A stretch of 53,311 nucleotides of DNA from an uncultured Oscillospiraceae bacterium (GTDB lineage: Bacteria; Bacillota; Clostridia; Oscillospirales; Oscillospiraceae), in assembly GCA_904395905.1 (NCBI GenBank), contig CAJFNZ010000059.1, forward strand, positions 1 through 53,311, in the 5' to 3' direction. The stretch's first letter is position 1. The number at the start of each line of letters is the position of its first letter. Of the stretch, positions 13,854-22,851 are shown one piece after another. A model generated the notes under the pieces. That model did no database searches. It saw nothing but the letters and a program-made list of their open reading frames with translations, and had not been told where the DNA came from. The position numbers and the translations under genes were made by a program.

Positions 13854-16472
13854 TTAGCGGGAGCCCTCGGCCAGCTGCTTCAGCTGAAACAGGGCGTTGA
13901 GGGCTTCAATGGGCGTCATGGTCTCCACGGACATCTTCTGGAGCCGCCGGCGGATCTCGTCGCCGGCCAGATCCAGCAGGGAGACCTGGTCATCGGGCGC
14001 GGCCGGCGGGCCCTGGGGGGCCGCCGCCGGTGCGCCGGCCTCCAGCTGGCGCAGCAGCTGCCGGGCCCGGGTGATGATGGACTCCGGCAGGCCGGCCAGC
14101 TTGGCCACGTCCACGCCGAAGGAGTCGTCGGCGGCGCCGGGGACGATTTTCCGCAGGAAGACAATCTCCCCGCCCCGCTTTTTCACGGAGATGTTGTAGT
14201 TGCGGACGCCGGGCAGCTCCTGCTCCAGGACCGTCAGCTCGTGGTAGTGGGTGGCGAAGAGCGTCTTGGCGCCCAGCTTTTTCCGGTCGGCGGCGTACTC
14301 CAGGACGGCCCGGGCGATGGCCATGCCGTCAAAGGTGGAGGTGCCGCGGCCGATTTCGTCGAGAATCAGCAGCGAGCGGGGCGTGGCGTTCCGGAGGATC
14401 TCGGCCATCTCGGTCATCTCCACCATGAAGGTGGACTGGCCCGAGGCCAAATCGTCCGACGCGCCGATGCGGGTGAAGAGCCGGTCCACGATGCCGATGC
14501 GGGCGGCCTTGGCCGGCACGAAGGAGCCCATCTGGGCCATGAGGACAATCAGCGCCACCTGGCGCATATACGTGGACTTGCCGGCCATGTTGGGGCCGGT
14601 GACGATGGCCACGCTGCCGCCCGCGCCGCCCAGGGCCGTGTCGTTGGGGACGAAGAGGTTTCCCTGGAGCATCTGCTCAACCACCGGGTGGCGGCCCTCG
14701 GTGATGACAATCTCCCCCGAGAGGTCCACCTCCGGCCGGCAGTAGCGGTTGGCCACGGCCACGTGGGCCAGGCAGCTGAGGACGTCCAGGGCCGCCACGG
14801 CCCCGGCGGCCTGGCGCACCCGGTCGGCCTGGTCGGCAATCCACTGGCGCACCTCGGTGAAGAGCTCGTACTCCACCGCGGCAATCCGGTCCTTGGCCGT
14901 GAGGATGGTGTTCTCCAGCTCCTTGAGCTCGGGGGTGATGTACCGCTCGCAGTTGGTCAGGGTCTGCTTGCGGATGTACGTGTCGGGGGCCATGGCGCTC
15001 TGGCCCTTGGAGATCTCCAGGTAGTAGCCGAAGACCCGGTTGTAGCCCACCTTCAGGGACTTGATGCCGGTCTTCTCCTTCTCCTGGGCTTCAATCTCGG
15101 CCATGGCGCCCTTGCCGCCGGAGAGGATGTCCCGGAGGCGGTCTACCTCCTCGCTGTACCCGGTGCGAATCAGGCCGCCCTCCCGGACGGTGAAGGGCGG
15201 GTCGTCCACGATGGCCCGGTCGATGCGGGCCTTGAGGTCCTCGAGGGGGTCGAGCTGCTCGGCCAGAGTCTGGCTCAGGGAGGCCTCCAGCGTCCCGGCG
15301 GCCGCCTTCAGCGCCGGAAGGGCGGCGCAGCCGGCCGACAGGGCTGCCAGGTCCCGCCCGCCCGCCGTGCCGTTGACAATCCGGGCCAGGATCCGCTCCA
15401 GGTCCGAGACCTCGCGGAGGGTCCGGCGCAGCTCCTCCCGGTCCACGGTCCGGCGGACCAGCTCCTCCACGGCCCCCAGCCGCTTGCCAATCAGGGCCGG
15501 GGAGAGCAGGGGCTTTTCCATCCAGCTGCGCAGAAGCCGGCCGCCCATGGCCGTGACGGTCTTGTCCAGGACGCCCAGCAGGCTGCCCCGCTTCTCCCGG
15601 GAGCGCATGGTCTCGGTCAGCTCCAGGTTCCGCCGGGCCGTCAGGTCCAGGTCCAGGAAGCGGCCGGTCAGGTAGTATTCGAGCACCCGGATGTGGACCA
15701 GGTCCGAGCGCTGGACGGTCTTCAGCGTGACCAGCAGGGCGCCGGCCGCCCGGACCACCGCCGGGACGGCCTCCAGCTCCAGCTCCGCCAGGCTCTTGCG
15801 GAACTGGGCCTCCACGGCGGCCGTGGCGGCGGGCAGGTCGAAGAGGGCCTCGCTCCCGTGGTCCACGCAGCAGCGCAGGCGGGACTGCAATGCCTCGGGC
15901 AGCAGCACGGCCTCCTCGGCCCCGCCGCCCAGCAGCAGCTCCGAGGGGGCGAAGCGGCCCAGCTCCGCCACGGCCTGCTCGGCGGCCTGGGGGCCGCTGG
16001 CGCAGGTGGCGAAAAAGCTGCCGGTGGACACGTCGCAGAAGGCCATGCCGTAGGTCTCGCCGTCCCGGCAGACGCAGGCGAAGTAGTTGTTCCGCCGCTC
16101 GTCGAGCATCGAGCTCTCGGTGACGGTGCCGGGGGTGACAATCCGGGTGATTTCCCGCTTCACCAGCCCCTTGGCCAGGGCCGGATCCTCCATCTGCTCG
16201 CAGATGGCCACCTTGTACCCCTTGGCCACCAGCCGGGCGATGTAGCCCTCGCTGGAGTGGTACGGCACGCCGCACATGGGGATCCGGTCGGGGTCGTCCT
16301 TGGCCTTGCCGTGGTCGCGGCTGGTCAGGGTCAGGTCCAGCTCCCGGGCCGCCAGGCGGGCGTCGTCGGCGAACATCTCGTAGAAGTCGCCCAGGCGGAA
16401 AAAGAGGATGCAGTCGGGGTTTTCTTCTTTGATTTGCAGATACTGCCGCATCATGGGCGTCAGTTCAGCCAT
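13854..16472 (-). CDS. mutS: DNA mismatch repair protein MutS
   Basis: An 872-residue mismatch-recognition ATPase of usual length. The N-terminal mismatch-binding domain has LFFRLGDFYEMF with the Phe-x-Glu wedge. The ATPase has Walker A GPNMAGKSTYMRQ near residue 625, the FMVEMTEMAEILRNAT signature, Walker B LLILDEIGRGTSTFDG and the switch FATHYHEL. The C-terminal end has the helix-turn-helix dimer region. The ATG has an AGGAGG site, 12 bp after miaB; mutL follows after one gene. Confidence 0.97.
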   Translation of the reverse strand: MAELTPMMRQYLQIKEENPDCILFFRLGDFYEMFADDARLAARELDLTLTSRDHGKAKDDPDRIPMCGVPYHSSEGYIARLVAKGYKVAICEQMEDPALAKGLVKREITRIVTPGTVTESSMLDERRNNYFACVCRDGETYGMAFCDVSTGSFFATCASGPQAAEQAVAELGRFAPSELLLGGGAEEAVLLPEALQSRLRCCVDHGSEALFDLPAATAAVEAQFRKSLAELELEAVPAVVRAAGALLVTLKTVQRSDLVHIRVLEYYLTGRFLDLDLTARRNLELTETMRSREKRGSLLGVLDKTVTAMGGRLLRSWMEKPLLSPALIGKRLGAVEELVRRTVDREELRRTLREVSDLERILARIVNGTAGGRDLAALSAGCAALPALKAAAGTLEASLSQTLAEQLDPLEDLKARIDRAIVDDPPFTVREGGLIRTGYSEEVDRLRDILSGGKGAMAEIEAQEKEKTGIKSLKVGYNRVFGYYLEISKGQSAMAPDTYIRKQTLTNCERYITPELKELENTILTAKDRIAAVEYELFTEVRQWIADQADRVRQAAGAVAALDVLSCLAHVAVANRYCRPEVDLSGEIVITEGRHPVVEQMLQGNLFVPNDTALGGAGGSVAIVTGPNMAGKSTYMRQVALIVLMAQMGSFVPAKAARIGIVDRLFTRIGASDDLASGQSTFMVEMTEMAEILRNATPRSLLILDEIGRGTSTFDGMAIARAVLEYAADRKKLGAKTLFATHYHELTVLEQELPGVRNYNISVKKRGGEIVFLRKIVPGAADDSFGVDVAKLAGLPESIITRARQLLRQLEAGAPAAAPQGPPAAPDDQVSLLDLAGDEIRRRLQKMSVETMTPIEALNALFQLKQLAEGSR

Positions 16473-16484
16473 GGGGTTCCTCCT

Positions 16485-17897
16485 TTACGGGGTGTCCGGG
16501 GAGACGACGGCGCCGGTCAGCGACCAGGTGGCCGCGCCGGTGATGTCCGCGAGGACGTAGGAGCCGATGAGCCCGTCGTCGCCGCCGGTCAGACGCACCA
16601 GGCGGTTGCCGTTGGTGCGGGCCGTCAGGAGGCCCTCCTCCCGGCCGTCCACCAGCACGCGGAGGGTCCGGCCCACGTAGGCCCGGTGCTTCTCCTCGGA
16701 GATGCGGTTCTGGGCGTCGCAGAGGCGGTCAAACCACCGCAGCTTCTCCGCCCGGGGGACGGGGTCGTCCAGCCGGGCCGCCGGCGTGCCGGGGCGGGGG
16801 GAGTAGAGGAAGGTGAAGAGGGCGTCGCAGCGGACGGCCTCCACCAGGGAGAGGGTTTCTTCAAACTCCGCCTCGGTCTCGCCGGGGAAGCCGACGATGA
16901 CGTCGGAGGTCAGCACCAAATCGGGCATCACCTGCCGGGCGTAGGCCACCAGGTCCAGGTACTGCGCGCAGGTGTAGCGGCGGTTCATGGCATGCAGCAC
17001 CCGGTCGGAGCCGGCCTGGAAGGGCAGGTGGATGTGGCGGGCAATCTTCGGATGGGCGGCCATGGTGTCGAAGAGCTTCTTCGAGGCGTCCTTGGGGTGG
17101 CTGGTCATGAAGCGGAGCAGGAAGTCCCCGTCCAGCCGGGCCAGCTCGGCCAGGAGGTCGGCGAAGTCCGTGCCGCCGCCGTCGTAGGAGTTGACGTTCT
17201 GGCCCAGGAGGGTGATGTCCCGGCAGCCGGCCTCGGCCAGCTGGCGCACCTCGGCGACGACGTCCTCGGGCCGGCGGCTGCGCTCCCGGCCCCGGACGTA
17301 GGGGACGATGCAGTAGGAGCAGAAGTTGTTGCAGCCGTACATGACGCTGACCCAGGCCTTGTGGGGGTCCGAGCGCTCCACCGGCAGCCCCTCGGCGATG
17401 GCGCCGGGCTCGTCCTCGGTGAAGAAGACCCGCTTCCCGCCGGTCAGCACGGAGAAGAGCAGCTCCGGCAGCCGCCACAGGTGGTGGGGGGAGAAGACGC
17501 CGTCCACGTGGACGTAGCTGCGGCGGATCTTCTCGGCGACCTGGGGCTGGCCCATCATGCAGCCGCACAGGAGAATCCGCTGGCCCTCGTGGCGGCGCTT
17601 GGTGTGGACCAGGGCGCCCACGTTGCCGAAGACCCGCTGCTCGGCGTGCTCCCGGACGGCGCAGGTGTTCACGACCACCAAATCGGCCCCCTCGGCCCCG
17701 TCGGTGAGGCCGTAGCCGCACTGCTCCAGGATGCCGCGGATCCGCTCGGAGTCGGCCTCGTTCTGCTGGCAGCCGTAGGTGTCCACGAAGGCCACGGGGC
17801 TGCGGCCCCGCCGCTCCCAGTAGGCCCGGACGCGGCCGCAGAAGGCCTGCTGCCGGCCCAGCTGCTCCGGCGTGATGACGGTCGTTTTCGTCTCCAA
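16485..17897 (-). CDS. miaB: tRNA-2-methylthio-N6-dimethylallyladenosine synthase MiaB
   Basis: A 470-residue radical-SAM methylthiotransferase that modifies i6A37 made by MiaA. The N-terminal UPF0004 cluster cysteines are Cys43 (TYGCQQNEAD), Cys79 (NTCAVR) and Cys113 (LLCGCMMGQ). The radical-SAM motif is Cys189-x3-Cys193-x2-Cys196 (YGCNNFCSYCIVPYVRGRE). The C-terminal TRAM domain runs from about 400. The start is TTG at 17897, with GGTGGAG 7 bases upstream; no in-frame ATG or GTG fits better. It is the first gene of the long minus operon. Confidence 0.96.
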   Translation of the reverse strand: METKTTVITPEQLGRQQAFCGRVRAYWERRGRSPVAFVDTYGCQQNEADSERIRGILEQCGYGLTDGAEGADLVVVNTCAVREHAEQRVFGNVGALVHTKRRHEGQRILLCGCMMGQPQVAEKIRRSYVHVDGVFSPHHLWRLPELLFSVLTGGKRVFFTEDEPGAIAEGLPVERSDPHKAWVSVMYGCNNFCSYCIVPYVRGRERSRRPEDVVAEVRQLAEAGCRDITLLGQNVNSYDGGGTDFADLLAELARLDGDFLLRFMTSHPKDASKKLFDTMAAHPKIARHIHLPFQAGSDRVLHAMNRRYTCAQYLDLVAYARQVMPDLVLTSDVIVGFPGETEAEFEETLSLVEAVRCDALFTFLYSPRPGTPAARLDDPVPRAEKLRWFDRLCDAQNRISEEKHRAYVGRTLRVLVDGREEGLLTARTNGNRLVRLTGGDDGLIGSYVLADITGAATWSLTGAVVSPDTP

Positions 17898-17932
17898 GGG
17901 GAATCTCCACCATTCTTTCGTATAATCAGCTT

Positions 17933-17961
17933 ATTTTATCAGTTTCTCCGGAATTTTGCAA
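17933..17961 (-). promoter_or_regulatory. Promoter of the miaB-mutS-mutL-miaA-hfq operon
   Basis: On the minus strand, TTGCAA (17961-17956), a 17-bp spacer and TAAAAT (17938-17933). It leaves about 30 nt before the TTG start at 17897. No equally good promoter was found inside the 11-kb operon, though weaker ones may exist. Confidence 0.6.
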
Positions 17962-18039
17962 GGCCTCCGTCCCAACCCCTTCGGCGCCCGCGGCGTCGGC
18001 AGGCCGCCGGGAAATTGACAAAGAATCCGGGAAAACCGG

Positions 18040-18068
18040 TTGCAATCCGACAATTCCGATTGTATAAT
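18040..18068 (+). promoter_or_regulatory. Promoter of the Rrf2 gene with candidate operator
   Basis: TTGCAA (18040-18045), a 17-bp spacer and TATAAT (18063-18068). The inverted repeat ACAAT-TCCG-ATTGT (18050-18063) fills the spacer and touches the -10. That is the usual place for autoregulation by an Rrf2 protein (inference). Confidence 0.65.
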
Positions 18069-18122
18069 AGGAATATTCAAGCGCGGCGAGCGGTCGCACG
18101 ATACTCTCGGAGGTGTCCCGGT

Positions 18123-18578
18123 ATGAAAGTTTCCACCAAAGGACGGTATGCCCTGCGCATCATGATTGATCTTGCCCAGCACAACGACGGCGAGGCCATC
18201 TCCCTCAAGGACATCGCCCGGCGGCAGGAGGTCTCGGCCAAATACCTGGAGCTGATTATCGCCATTCTCAACAAGGCCGGCTTCGTCCACAGCACCCGCG
18301 GCAAGGCCGGCGGCTACCGGCTGGCCCGCCCGGCGTCGTCCTACACCGTCGGCGCCATCCTCAAGCTGACCGAGGGCTCCCTGGCGCCGGTGGCCTGCCT
18401 GGGGACCGGGGAGAGCACCTGCGCCCGGGCCTGCCGCTGCGAGGCCCTGCCCATGTGGGAGAACCTGGACCGCATCATCGACGACTACCTGGAGAGCGTC
18501 ACGCTCCAGGACCTGGTGGACCAGACGGTGGCCCGGGCGCCCGCCGCGGAACACGAAAAGGATGTTTCCGGCTGCTGA
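18123..18578 (+). CDS. Rrf2/IscR-type transcriptional regulator
   Basis: A 151-residue winged-helix regulator of the Rrf2 family: MKVSTKGRYALRIMIDLAQH, the recognition region SLKDIARRQEVSAKYLELII, and the wing STRGKAGGYRLARP. Cysteines at 92, 100, 104 and 106 lie in the region where IscR-type members bind an iron-sulfur cluster, and LPMW follows as in many clostridial relatives. It therefore probably senses Fe-S status, redox or sulfur supply; the target genes are unknown. ATG at 18123 has a GGAGG site. It is monocistronic, with its own promoter and terminator. Confidence 0.88.
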   Translation: MKVSTKGRYALRIMIDLAQHNDGEAISLKDIARRQEVSAKYLELIIAILNKAGFVHSTRGKAGGYRLARPASSYTVGAILKLTEGSLAPVACLGTGESTCARACRCEALPMWENLDRIIDDYLESVTLQDLVDQTVARAPAAEHEKDVSGC

Positions 18579-18581
18579 CAG

Positions 18582-18617
18582 ACCGGCCGCTTTGTCCATG
18601 GAAAGGCGGCCGGTTTT
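18582..18617 (+). terminator. Terminator after the Rrf2 gene
   Basis: The stem ACCGGCCGC (18582-18590) with GCGGCCGGT (18606-18614), extended inward by TTT/AAA around a bulged G, is followed by TTT. It starts 4 bp after the stop codon. Confidence 0.75.
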
Positions 18618-18708
18618 GTGGGATACTGGCATCAGCTGGGGCTGCGCGCCTCGGCGAACGGATGCTTTGGGAGATTGGGATGCTGCTTCACCGCGACTGA
18701 GAACGCGA

Positions 18709-18744
18709 AACAAAATGCCGGCGCACCATAGCGGTGCGCCGGCA
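18709..18744 (-). terminator. Terminator of the SLH/phosphodiester glycosidase gene
   Basis: A perfect 12-bp stem (18716-18727 with 18733-18744, TGCCGGCGCACC arms, 5-nt loop) is followed on the minus strand by TTTTGTTT. It sits 12 bp beyond the stop of the minus-strand gene. The 90 bp between this and the Rrf2 terminator contain nothing recognisable. Confidence 0.88.
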
Positions 18745-18755
18745 CTGTTTATTGA

Positions 18756-21755
18756 TTAGTAGAGGCTGTACAGCATCTTGGCCACCTGGCCGCGGGTGAC
18801 GGTGCCGGTGGGGCGCAGATAGCCGTTGGAGCCGGAGATGATGCCCCGGGTGACCATGGAGCCGATGTAGCTCCGGGCCCAGGAGGCCGTCTCCTGGCCG
18901 TCGGGGAAGGACGAGAGGTCGTCCTCGGCGTAGCCCTTGTCCTGGGTGCGGCCGAGAATCGTCATGGCCTCCTGGCGGGAGATGGTGTCGGTGGGGTTGG
19001 CGTAGAGCGCGCCGCCGGTGGACGAGCCGGTGAACAGCCCCAGGGCGTAGGCGGCCTTGACGTCGTTGAGGGCCCAGTCGGCAATCTCCTCACTGTCGGC
19101 GAAGGGCAGCACCACGCTGGCGTAGCTGGAGGTGTCCACCCCCAGGAAGCGGACGATGGCCGAGGCAAACTCCTGGCGGCGCATGGGGTCGTCGGGCCGG
19201 TAGGAGAGGTTGCCCTCGGCGTCCGCCGAGCCGCCGAGGATCCCCTCGCGGTAGCAGTAGTCCACGTAGACCCGGGCCCAGTGGTTGTCCAGGTCGGTGA
19301 AGGGGTTCTCCAGCGTGCCGGAGATGTCCACGGTCTCGGAGACCAGGTTGCCGAAGTTGTCCCAGACGGTGACGCGCACCTGGTGGGCCAGGCCGTCGGT
19401 GGGCAGGGCCACCCGGGCCAGGCCGCCGGCCAGCTCCGCCGCCTGCTCCTGGCCGTCCACGGTCACCGTCAGGCCCGAGACGCCGCTGCCGGTATCGGCC
19501 ACGGCAATCTCCAGGGCCGCGTCGCTCCGGGAGACGGTCAGGGACGGGGCCTCGCTGTCGGTCAGCTCGCCGGAAGTGGCCACCAGCTGGTCCAGATAGA
19601 CGGTGCCCGAGGCGGCTGCGGCCGTCTCGTACTCGGTGACGGCCACGCCGGACAGGGCTGTGGCCCCAGCGGGGATCTCCGCCGTCACGTACCGCCAGCC
19701 GGAGAAGTTCAGCTGGGTCAGCCACAGGGAGGACACGGTGCTGCCGTCGGTGAACCGCAGGGAGAGGCTGTTGCCCGAGCCGTCGCCGTAGACCCAGAGG
19801 CCCACGTGGTCCGTGCCGGCGGGCAGGGTCACAGCCACGTCGGCCGTCACCTGGCGGCGGGCGTCCGCGGCGGCATCCACCTGGCTCAGGTCGTAGCTCG
19901 CCCGGAGGCTGCCGCGGCCGTAGCGGACGAAGTTCAGGTCGCTGTTTGCCGCCAGCTCCAGGCCGGTGCCGGAGGTGAAGACGGCCTCGCCGCGCTCAAA
20001 GCCCAGCAGGACGCTGCCCTCGGGCGCCAGAGGCGTCACGGTAATCTGGATGGAGGCGCTGGTCCCGCCGGCCGAGCAGGTGAGGGTGCCGGTGGCCGCG
20101 GAGGTCAGCGGCGCGGCGGTGAAGGCGCCGGTCTCGTCCACGGTGCCGATGCCCTCCGAGACGCTCCAGGTGAAGCAGTCGTCCTGGGCCGTCAGGTTGT
20201 AGCCGTAGAAGGCCGCGGCGGCCGTCAGCTGGACGGTCTCGCCGGCGGCGGCCGTCAGGGCGGTGATGGTCTGGCCGCTGGCCTCGTTGCGGACGGAGAT
20301 GGAGGAGGGGGTCTCCACCACACGGATGGCGCGGGAGCCGGAGGCGCTGCCGCCGGTCACCTGGACGACGGCGGTGGTGGTCTCCGGCCCGGCGGTGAAG
20401 ACGCCGGATTCGTCCACGGTGCCGCCGGTGGCGGTGAAGGCCAGATCCGCCGGCACCTCCACGGCGTTGGCGTGGTCGTCGGTGGCCTTGACCGTCAGGT
20501 TCAGCCGGCCGCCGGAGAGGACCGCGCCGTCGTAGGGGTAGAGGTGCAGGGCCGTGGCCTCGCCCGGCGCCGCCGTCACGGCGGCCAGGAAGATGAAGTT
20601 GGCGCATTTGCGCAGCTTGCCGTCGGAGGGGCGGTTGACCGTCGTCAGAGTGCTGTCGCCGGGGTACTGGGCCACGTAGGTGGTGGAGCCGCCGCCGTCC
20701 AGGTTCAGGGCCGTGACGCAGCCCAGCTCCACCATCCGCTCGGCCAGCTCGGCCAGGGTCAGCCCCGCCGAGTAGCCCGACTGGGCGCCGTCCACGGTGT
20801 AGAGCACCAGCGTGCCGTCGGCCTTGAGCCCCACGGCGGTCCGGGCGGCCCGGCGCTCGGCCGTGTTCAGGACGAACTCCGTCTGGGCCACGCCGTCCAC
20901 CACCAGCATCTCGTCGCCGCCCAGGGCGTAGAGGACGTCGGACCACTGCTCGTCCACCGTGCAGTCGATGGTCACGGTGTCCCCCACCTGGAGGGCGCCC
21001 ACCTGGCGGTCGAAGGTGTACTGGTAGTCGGTCTCCGTGGCCATGGCCAGGACCATGGAGCCGGCGGGAATGTCGCAGGAGTCCGTGTCGGGGGTGACGG
21101 CCGTGACGGTGGCGGTGATGGTCTGGCCGGGCACCAGCTGCTCGGAGCTGACCGAGAGCACGACGTTGTAGGCCGAGATGGTGTTGCGGGTGGCGACGTC
21201 GAAGTCCCGGGAGTAGAGGATGGCCCCGTTGCCGGTGGTGAGGGTCTTGTTGTACAGGGCGCTGCCCACCTGGCCGTTGGGGTATGTAACCTGAATCTGG
21301 AGGTTGGGCTGGCCGATGATGGCCGAGCCGTCCGCCCGGAAGCCGACGGCCTCGTTGTCGCCGCTGGAGCGGACGACGCCGTCGGTCAGCACCAGGTCCA
21401 TGGGCACGCCGGTGGACATGGTGAAGAAGCCGCCGTTGACGGCCGCGACCGGCGTATAGCCCCGGGTGCGCAGGTAGTCGGCGACGTACTGGGCGTCGCT
21501 GCGGCCGTAGAGCATGGAGCCGTAGGCCACCATCGGCCGGACGTTGCTGTCGGGGGTGTATTCCAGGATGTTTTCCGTCTGCTGGCCGCCGCCGGCCGAC
21601 GAGCCGGTCAGCTGGCCGTGGGTCAGCGTGGCGGTGGCCGACAGCTCCAGGCTGTCCTGGCGCAGGGAAGAGCCCAGCACCGCCGCCGAGACCGTGGCGG
21701 TCAGCAGCACGGCCGCCAGAATCAGAGCCGTTATCTTATGTAAAACTGTTCGCAT
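18756..21755 (-). CDS. Exported phosphodiester glycosidase-domain protein with SLH anchor
   Basis: A 999-residue secreted protein. Residues 1-25 are a signal peptide. Residues about 60-395 form a phosphodiester glycosidase (NAGPA/DUF2233) domain, with VAAVNGGFF, GFRADGSAIIG, RTAVGLKADGTLVLYTVDG and the hallmark ALNLDGGGSTTYV. Residues about 400-580 contain Ig-like beta repeats rich in Ser/Thr/Val. Residues about 590-730 resemble a jelly-roll carbohydrate-binding module. The last 200 residues hold three SLH repeats (WARVYVDYCYREGILGGS, WALNDVKAAYALGLFTGS, WARSYIGSMVTRGIISGS) that bind pyruvylated cell-wall polymers. It probably acts on a sugar-phosphodiester in the envelope. Single gene with its own terminator. 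Confidence 0.85.
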   Translation of the reverse strand: MRTVLHKITALILAAVLLTATVSAAVLGSSLRQDSLELSATATLTHGQLTGSSAGGGQQTENILEYTPDSNVRPMVAYGSMLYGRSDAQYVADYLRTRGYTPVAAVNGGFFTMSTGVPMDLVLTDGVVRSSGDNEAVGFRADGSAIIGQPNLQIQVTYPNGQVGSALYNKTLTTGNGAILYSRDFDVATRNTISAYNVVLSVSSEQLVPGQTITATVTAVTPDTDSCDIPAGSMVLAMATETDYQYTFDRQVGALQVGDTVTIDCTVDEQWSDVLYALGGDEMLVVDGVAQTEFVLNTAERRAARTAVGLKADGTLVLYTVDGAQSGYSAGLTLAELAERMVELGCVTALNLDGGGSTTYVAQYPGDSTLTTVNRPSDGKLRKCANFIFLAAVTAAPGEATALHLYPYDGAVLSGGRLNLTVKATDDHANAVEVPADLAFTATGGTVDESGVFTAGPETTTAVVQVTGGSASGSRAIRVVETPSSISVRNEASGQTITALTAAAGETVQLTAAAAFYGYNLTAQDDCFTWSVSEGIGTVDETGAFTAAPLTSAATGTLTCSAGGTSASIQITVTPLAPEGSVLLGFERGEAVFTSGTGLELAANSDLNFVRYGRGSLRASYDLSQVDAAADARRQVTADVAVTLPAGTDHVGLWVYGDGSGNSLSLRFTDGSTVSSLWLTQLNFSGWRYVTAEIPAGATALSGVAVTEYETAAAASGTVYLDQLVATSGELTDSEAPSLTVSRSDAALEIAVADTGSGVSGLTVTVDGQEQAAELAGGLARVALPTDGLAHQVRVTVWDNFGNLVSETVDISGTLENPFTDLDNHWARVYVDYCYREGILGGSADAEGNLSYRPDDPMRRQEFASAIVRFLGVDTSSYASVVLPFADSEEIADWALNDVKAAYALGLFTGSSTGGALYANPTDTISRQEAMTILGRTQDKGYAEDDLSSFPDGQETASWARSYIGSMVTRGIISGSNGYLRPTGTVTRGQVAKMLYSLY

Positions 21756-21795
21756 GGTGTGCCTCCTGGTCGCGGGTACGGGGTGAAATCCCCTT

Positions 21796-21824
21796 TATGT
21801 TAACAGAATCGGCGGGAAATGTAA
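21796..21824 (-). promoter_or_regulatory. Probable promoter of the SLH gene
   Basis: On the minus strand, TTTACA (21824-21819), a 17-bp spacer and TAACAT (21801-21796). It leaves about 33 nt before the ATG at 21755 with its AGGAGG site. Confidence 0.5.
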
Positions 21825-21864
21825 ATGGGAAAAGAAAGGTTCCGCCGCCGGCCGCGGCGGGCGG

Positions 21865-21899
21865 AAAAAACGGGCTGCCGGGGCGGAATCCCCGGCAGC
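21865..21899 (-). terminator. Terminator of the GGDEF/RACo-like/LysR transcript
   Basis: The stem GCTGCCGGGG (21874-21883) with CCCCGGCAGC (21890-21899) has a 6-nt loop and is followed on the minus strand by CCCG and T6. It sits 4 bp after the LysR stop. Confidence 0.9.
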
Positions 21900-21903
21900 G
21901 GTC

Positions 21904-22827
21904 TCAGATGGCGGCCATCTCAGCGATATACTGGTCCACGCAGGCCAGGAACTCGGCCACATGGGAGTTGGACTCGTGCCGGCGCAGCGCCAGCAGGACA
22001 CCGCTTTTGGAGCCGGGCAGGTCCCGGTAGGTGTAGCCGGGCCGGCCGTAGTCGCTCATATACCGGTCGGTGAGGAAGACCTCGTTGTCGGCCCGGACGT
22101 TGTCGGCCAGCCCGCTGAAGAACCGGGTCATGTGGACAATCCGCGGCGTGAAGCCGGCCGCGCCGCAGTCGTAGTTCAGCTTGCGGATGAACGCCAGGTT
22201 GTTGGGGACGATGAATTGCTGGTTCCGCAGGTCCTCCCAGGTGAGCCGCGGGAGCCGGGCCAGGGGGTTCGTCTCCCGCATCCCCACCGACCAGGGGCAC
22301 GGGAGAATCATCCGGCTCTCCAGCTCGTCGGAGTGGAACAGCTCGCTGCGGTAGGGGTTGGAGAGGATGACGTCGATGGTGCCCTGGATGAGGGCGTCCT
22401 TCTGCTCCTCCAGGGAGGAGAGGTCCACCCGGGTTTCGACGTTGGGATAGGCGGCGTTGAACCGGTCCAGCAGCGGCATCAGGAAGGCGTCGGCGTTGGC
22501 CGAGGGCGTCGTGCTGACGACCAGGCCGCGGGTCTTGCAGGCCTGAATCTCCGCCGCCCGCAGCAGGGTCAGGCTGAAGTCCTGCACCATCTCCCGCCAC
22601 TTGGCCAGGAGGATCCGGCCGGCCGGGGTGGGGCGGACGTGGGTGCTCTTGCTGCGGATGAAGAGGATGATGTCCAGGGTCTGCTCCAGGTTGGCAATCT
22701 GCTTGCTCATGGCCGGCTGGGAGATGTGCATGGCCGCCGCAGCCTTGGTGAAGCTGCCCAGGTCGGCCACGTTGAGGCAGATCTGAATCTGTAAAAAGCT
22801 GACGTTTTCAATGTCCACGTAGTTCAA
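21904..22827 (-). CDS. LysR family transcriptional regulator
   Basis: A 307-residue protein with a typical LysR helix-turn-helix (CLNVADLGSFTKAAAAMHISQPAMSKQIANLEQ) and an effector-binding domain (LVVSTTPSANADAFLMPLLDRFNAAYPNVETRVD). The frame can be read from a GTG at 22836, but that codon is part of the ribosome site GGAGGTG; the best start is TTG at 22827, eight bases after GGAGG. It lies 24 bp after the RACo-like gene and probably ends the same transcript. The ligand is unknown. Confidence 0.87.
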   Translation of the reverse strand: MNYVDIENVSFLQIQICLNVADLGSFTKAAAAMHISQPAMSKQIANLEQTLDIILFIRSKSTHVRPTPAGRILLAKWREMVQDFSLTLLRAAEIQACKTRGLVVSTTPSANADAFLMPLLDRFNAAYPNVETRVDLSSLEEQKDALIQGTIDVILSNPYRSELFHSDELESRMILPCPWSVGMRETNPLARLPRLTWEDLRNQQFIVPNNLAFIRKLNYDCGAAGFTPRIVHMTRFFSGLADNVRADNEVFLTDRYMSDYGRPGYTYRDLPGSKSGVLLALRRHESNSHVAEFLACVDQYIAEMAAI

Positions 22828-22851
22828 GGGAAACACCTCCGAGGGTGGGCG

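Noticed and set aside
14241-18578. A 1,445-residue open frame on the plus strand across mutS and miaB
   Set aside because: It is antisense to mutS and miaB with no homology until it meets the true Rrf2 frame at 18123.
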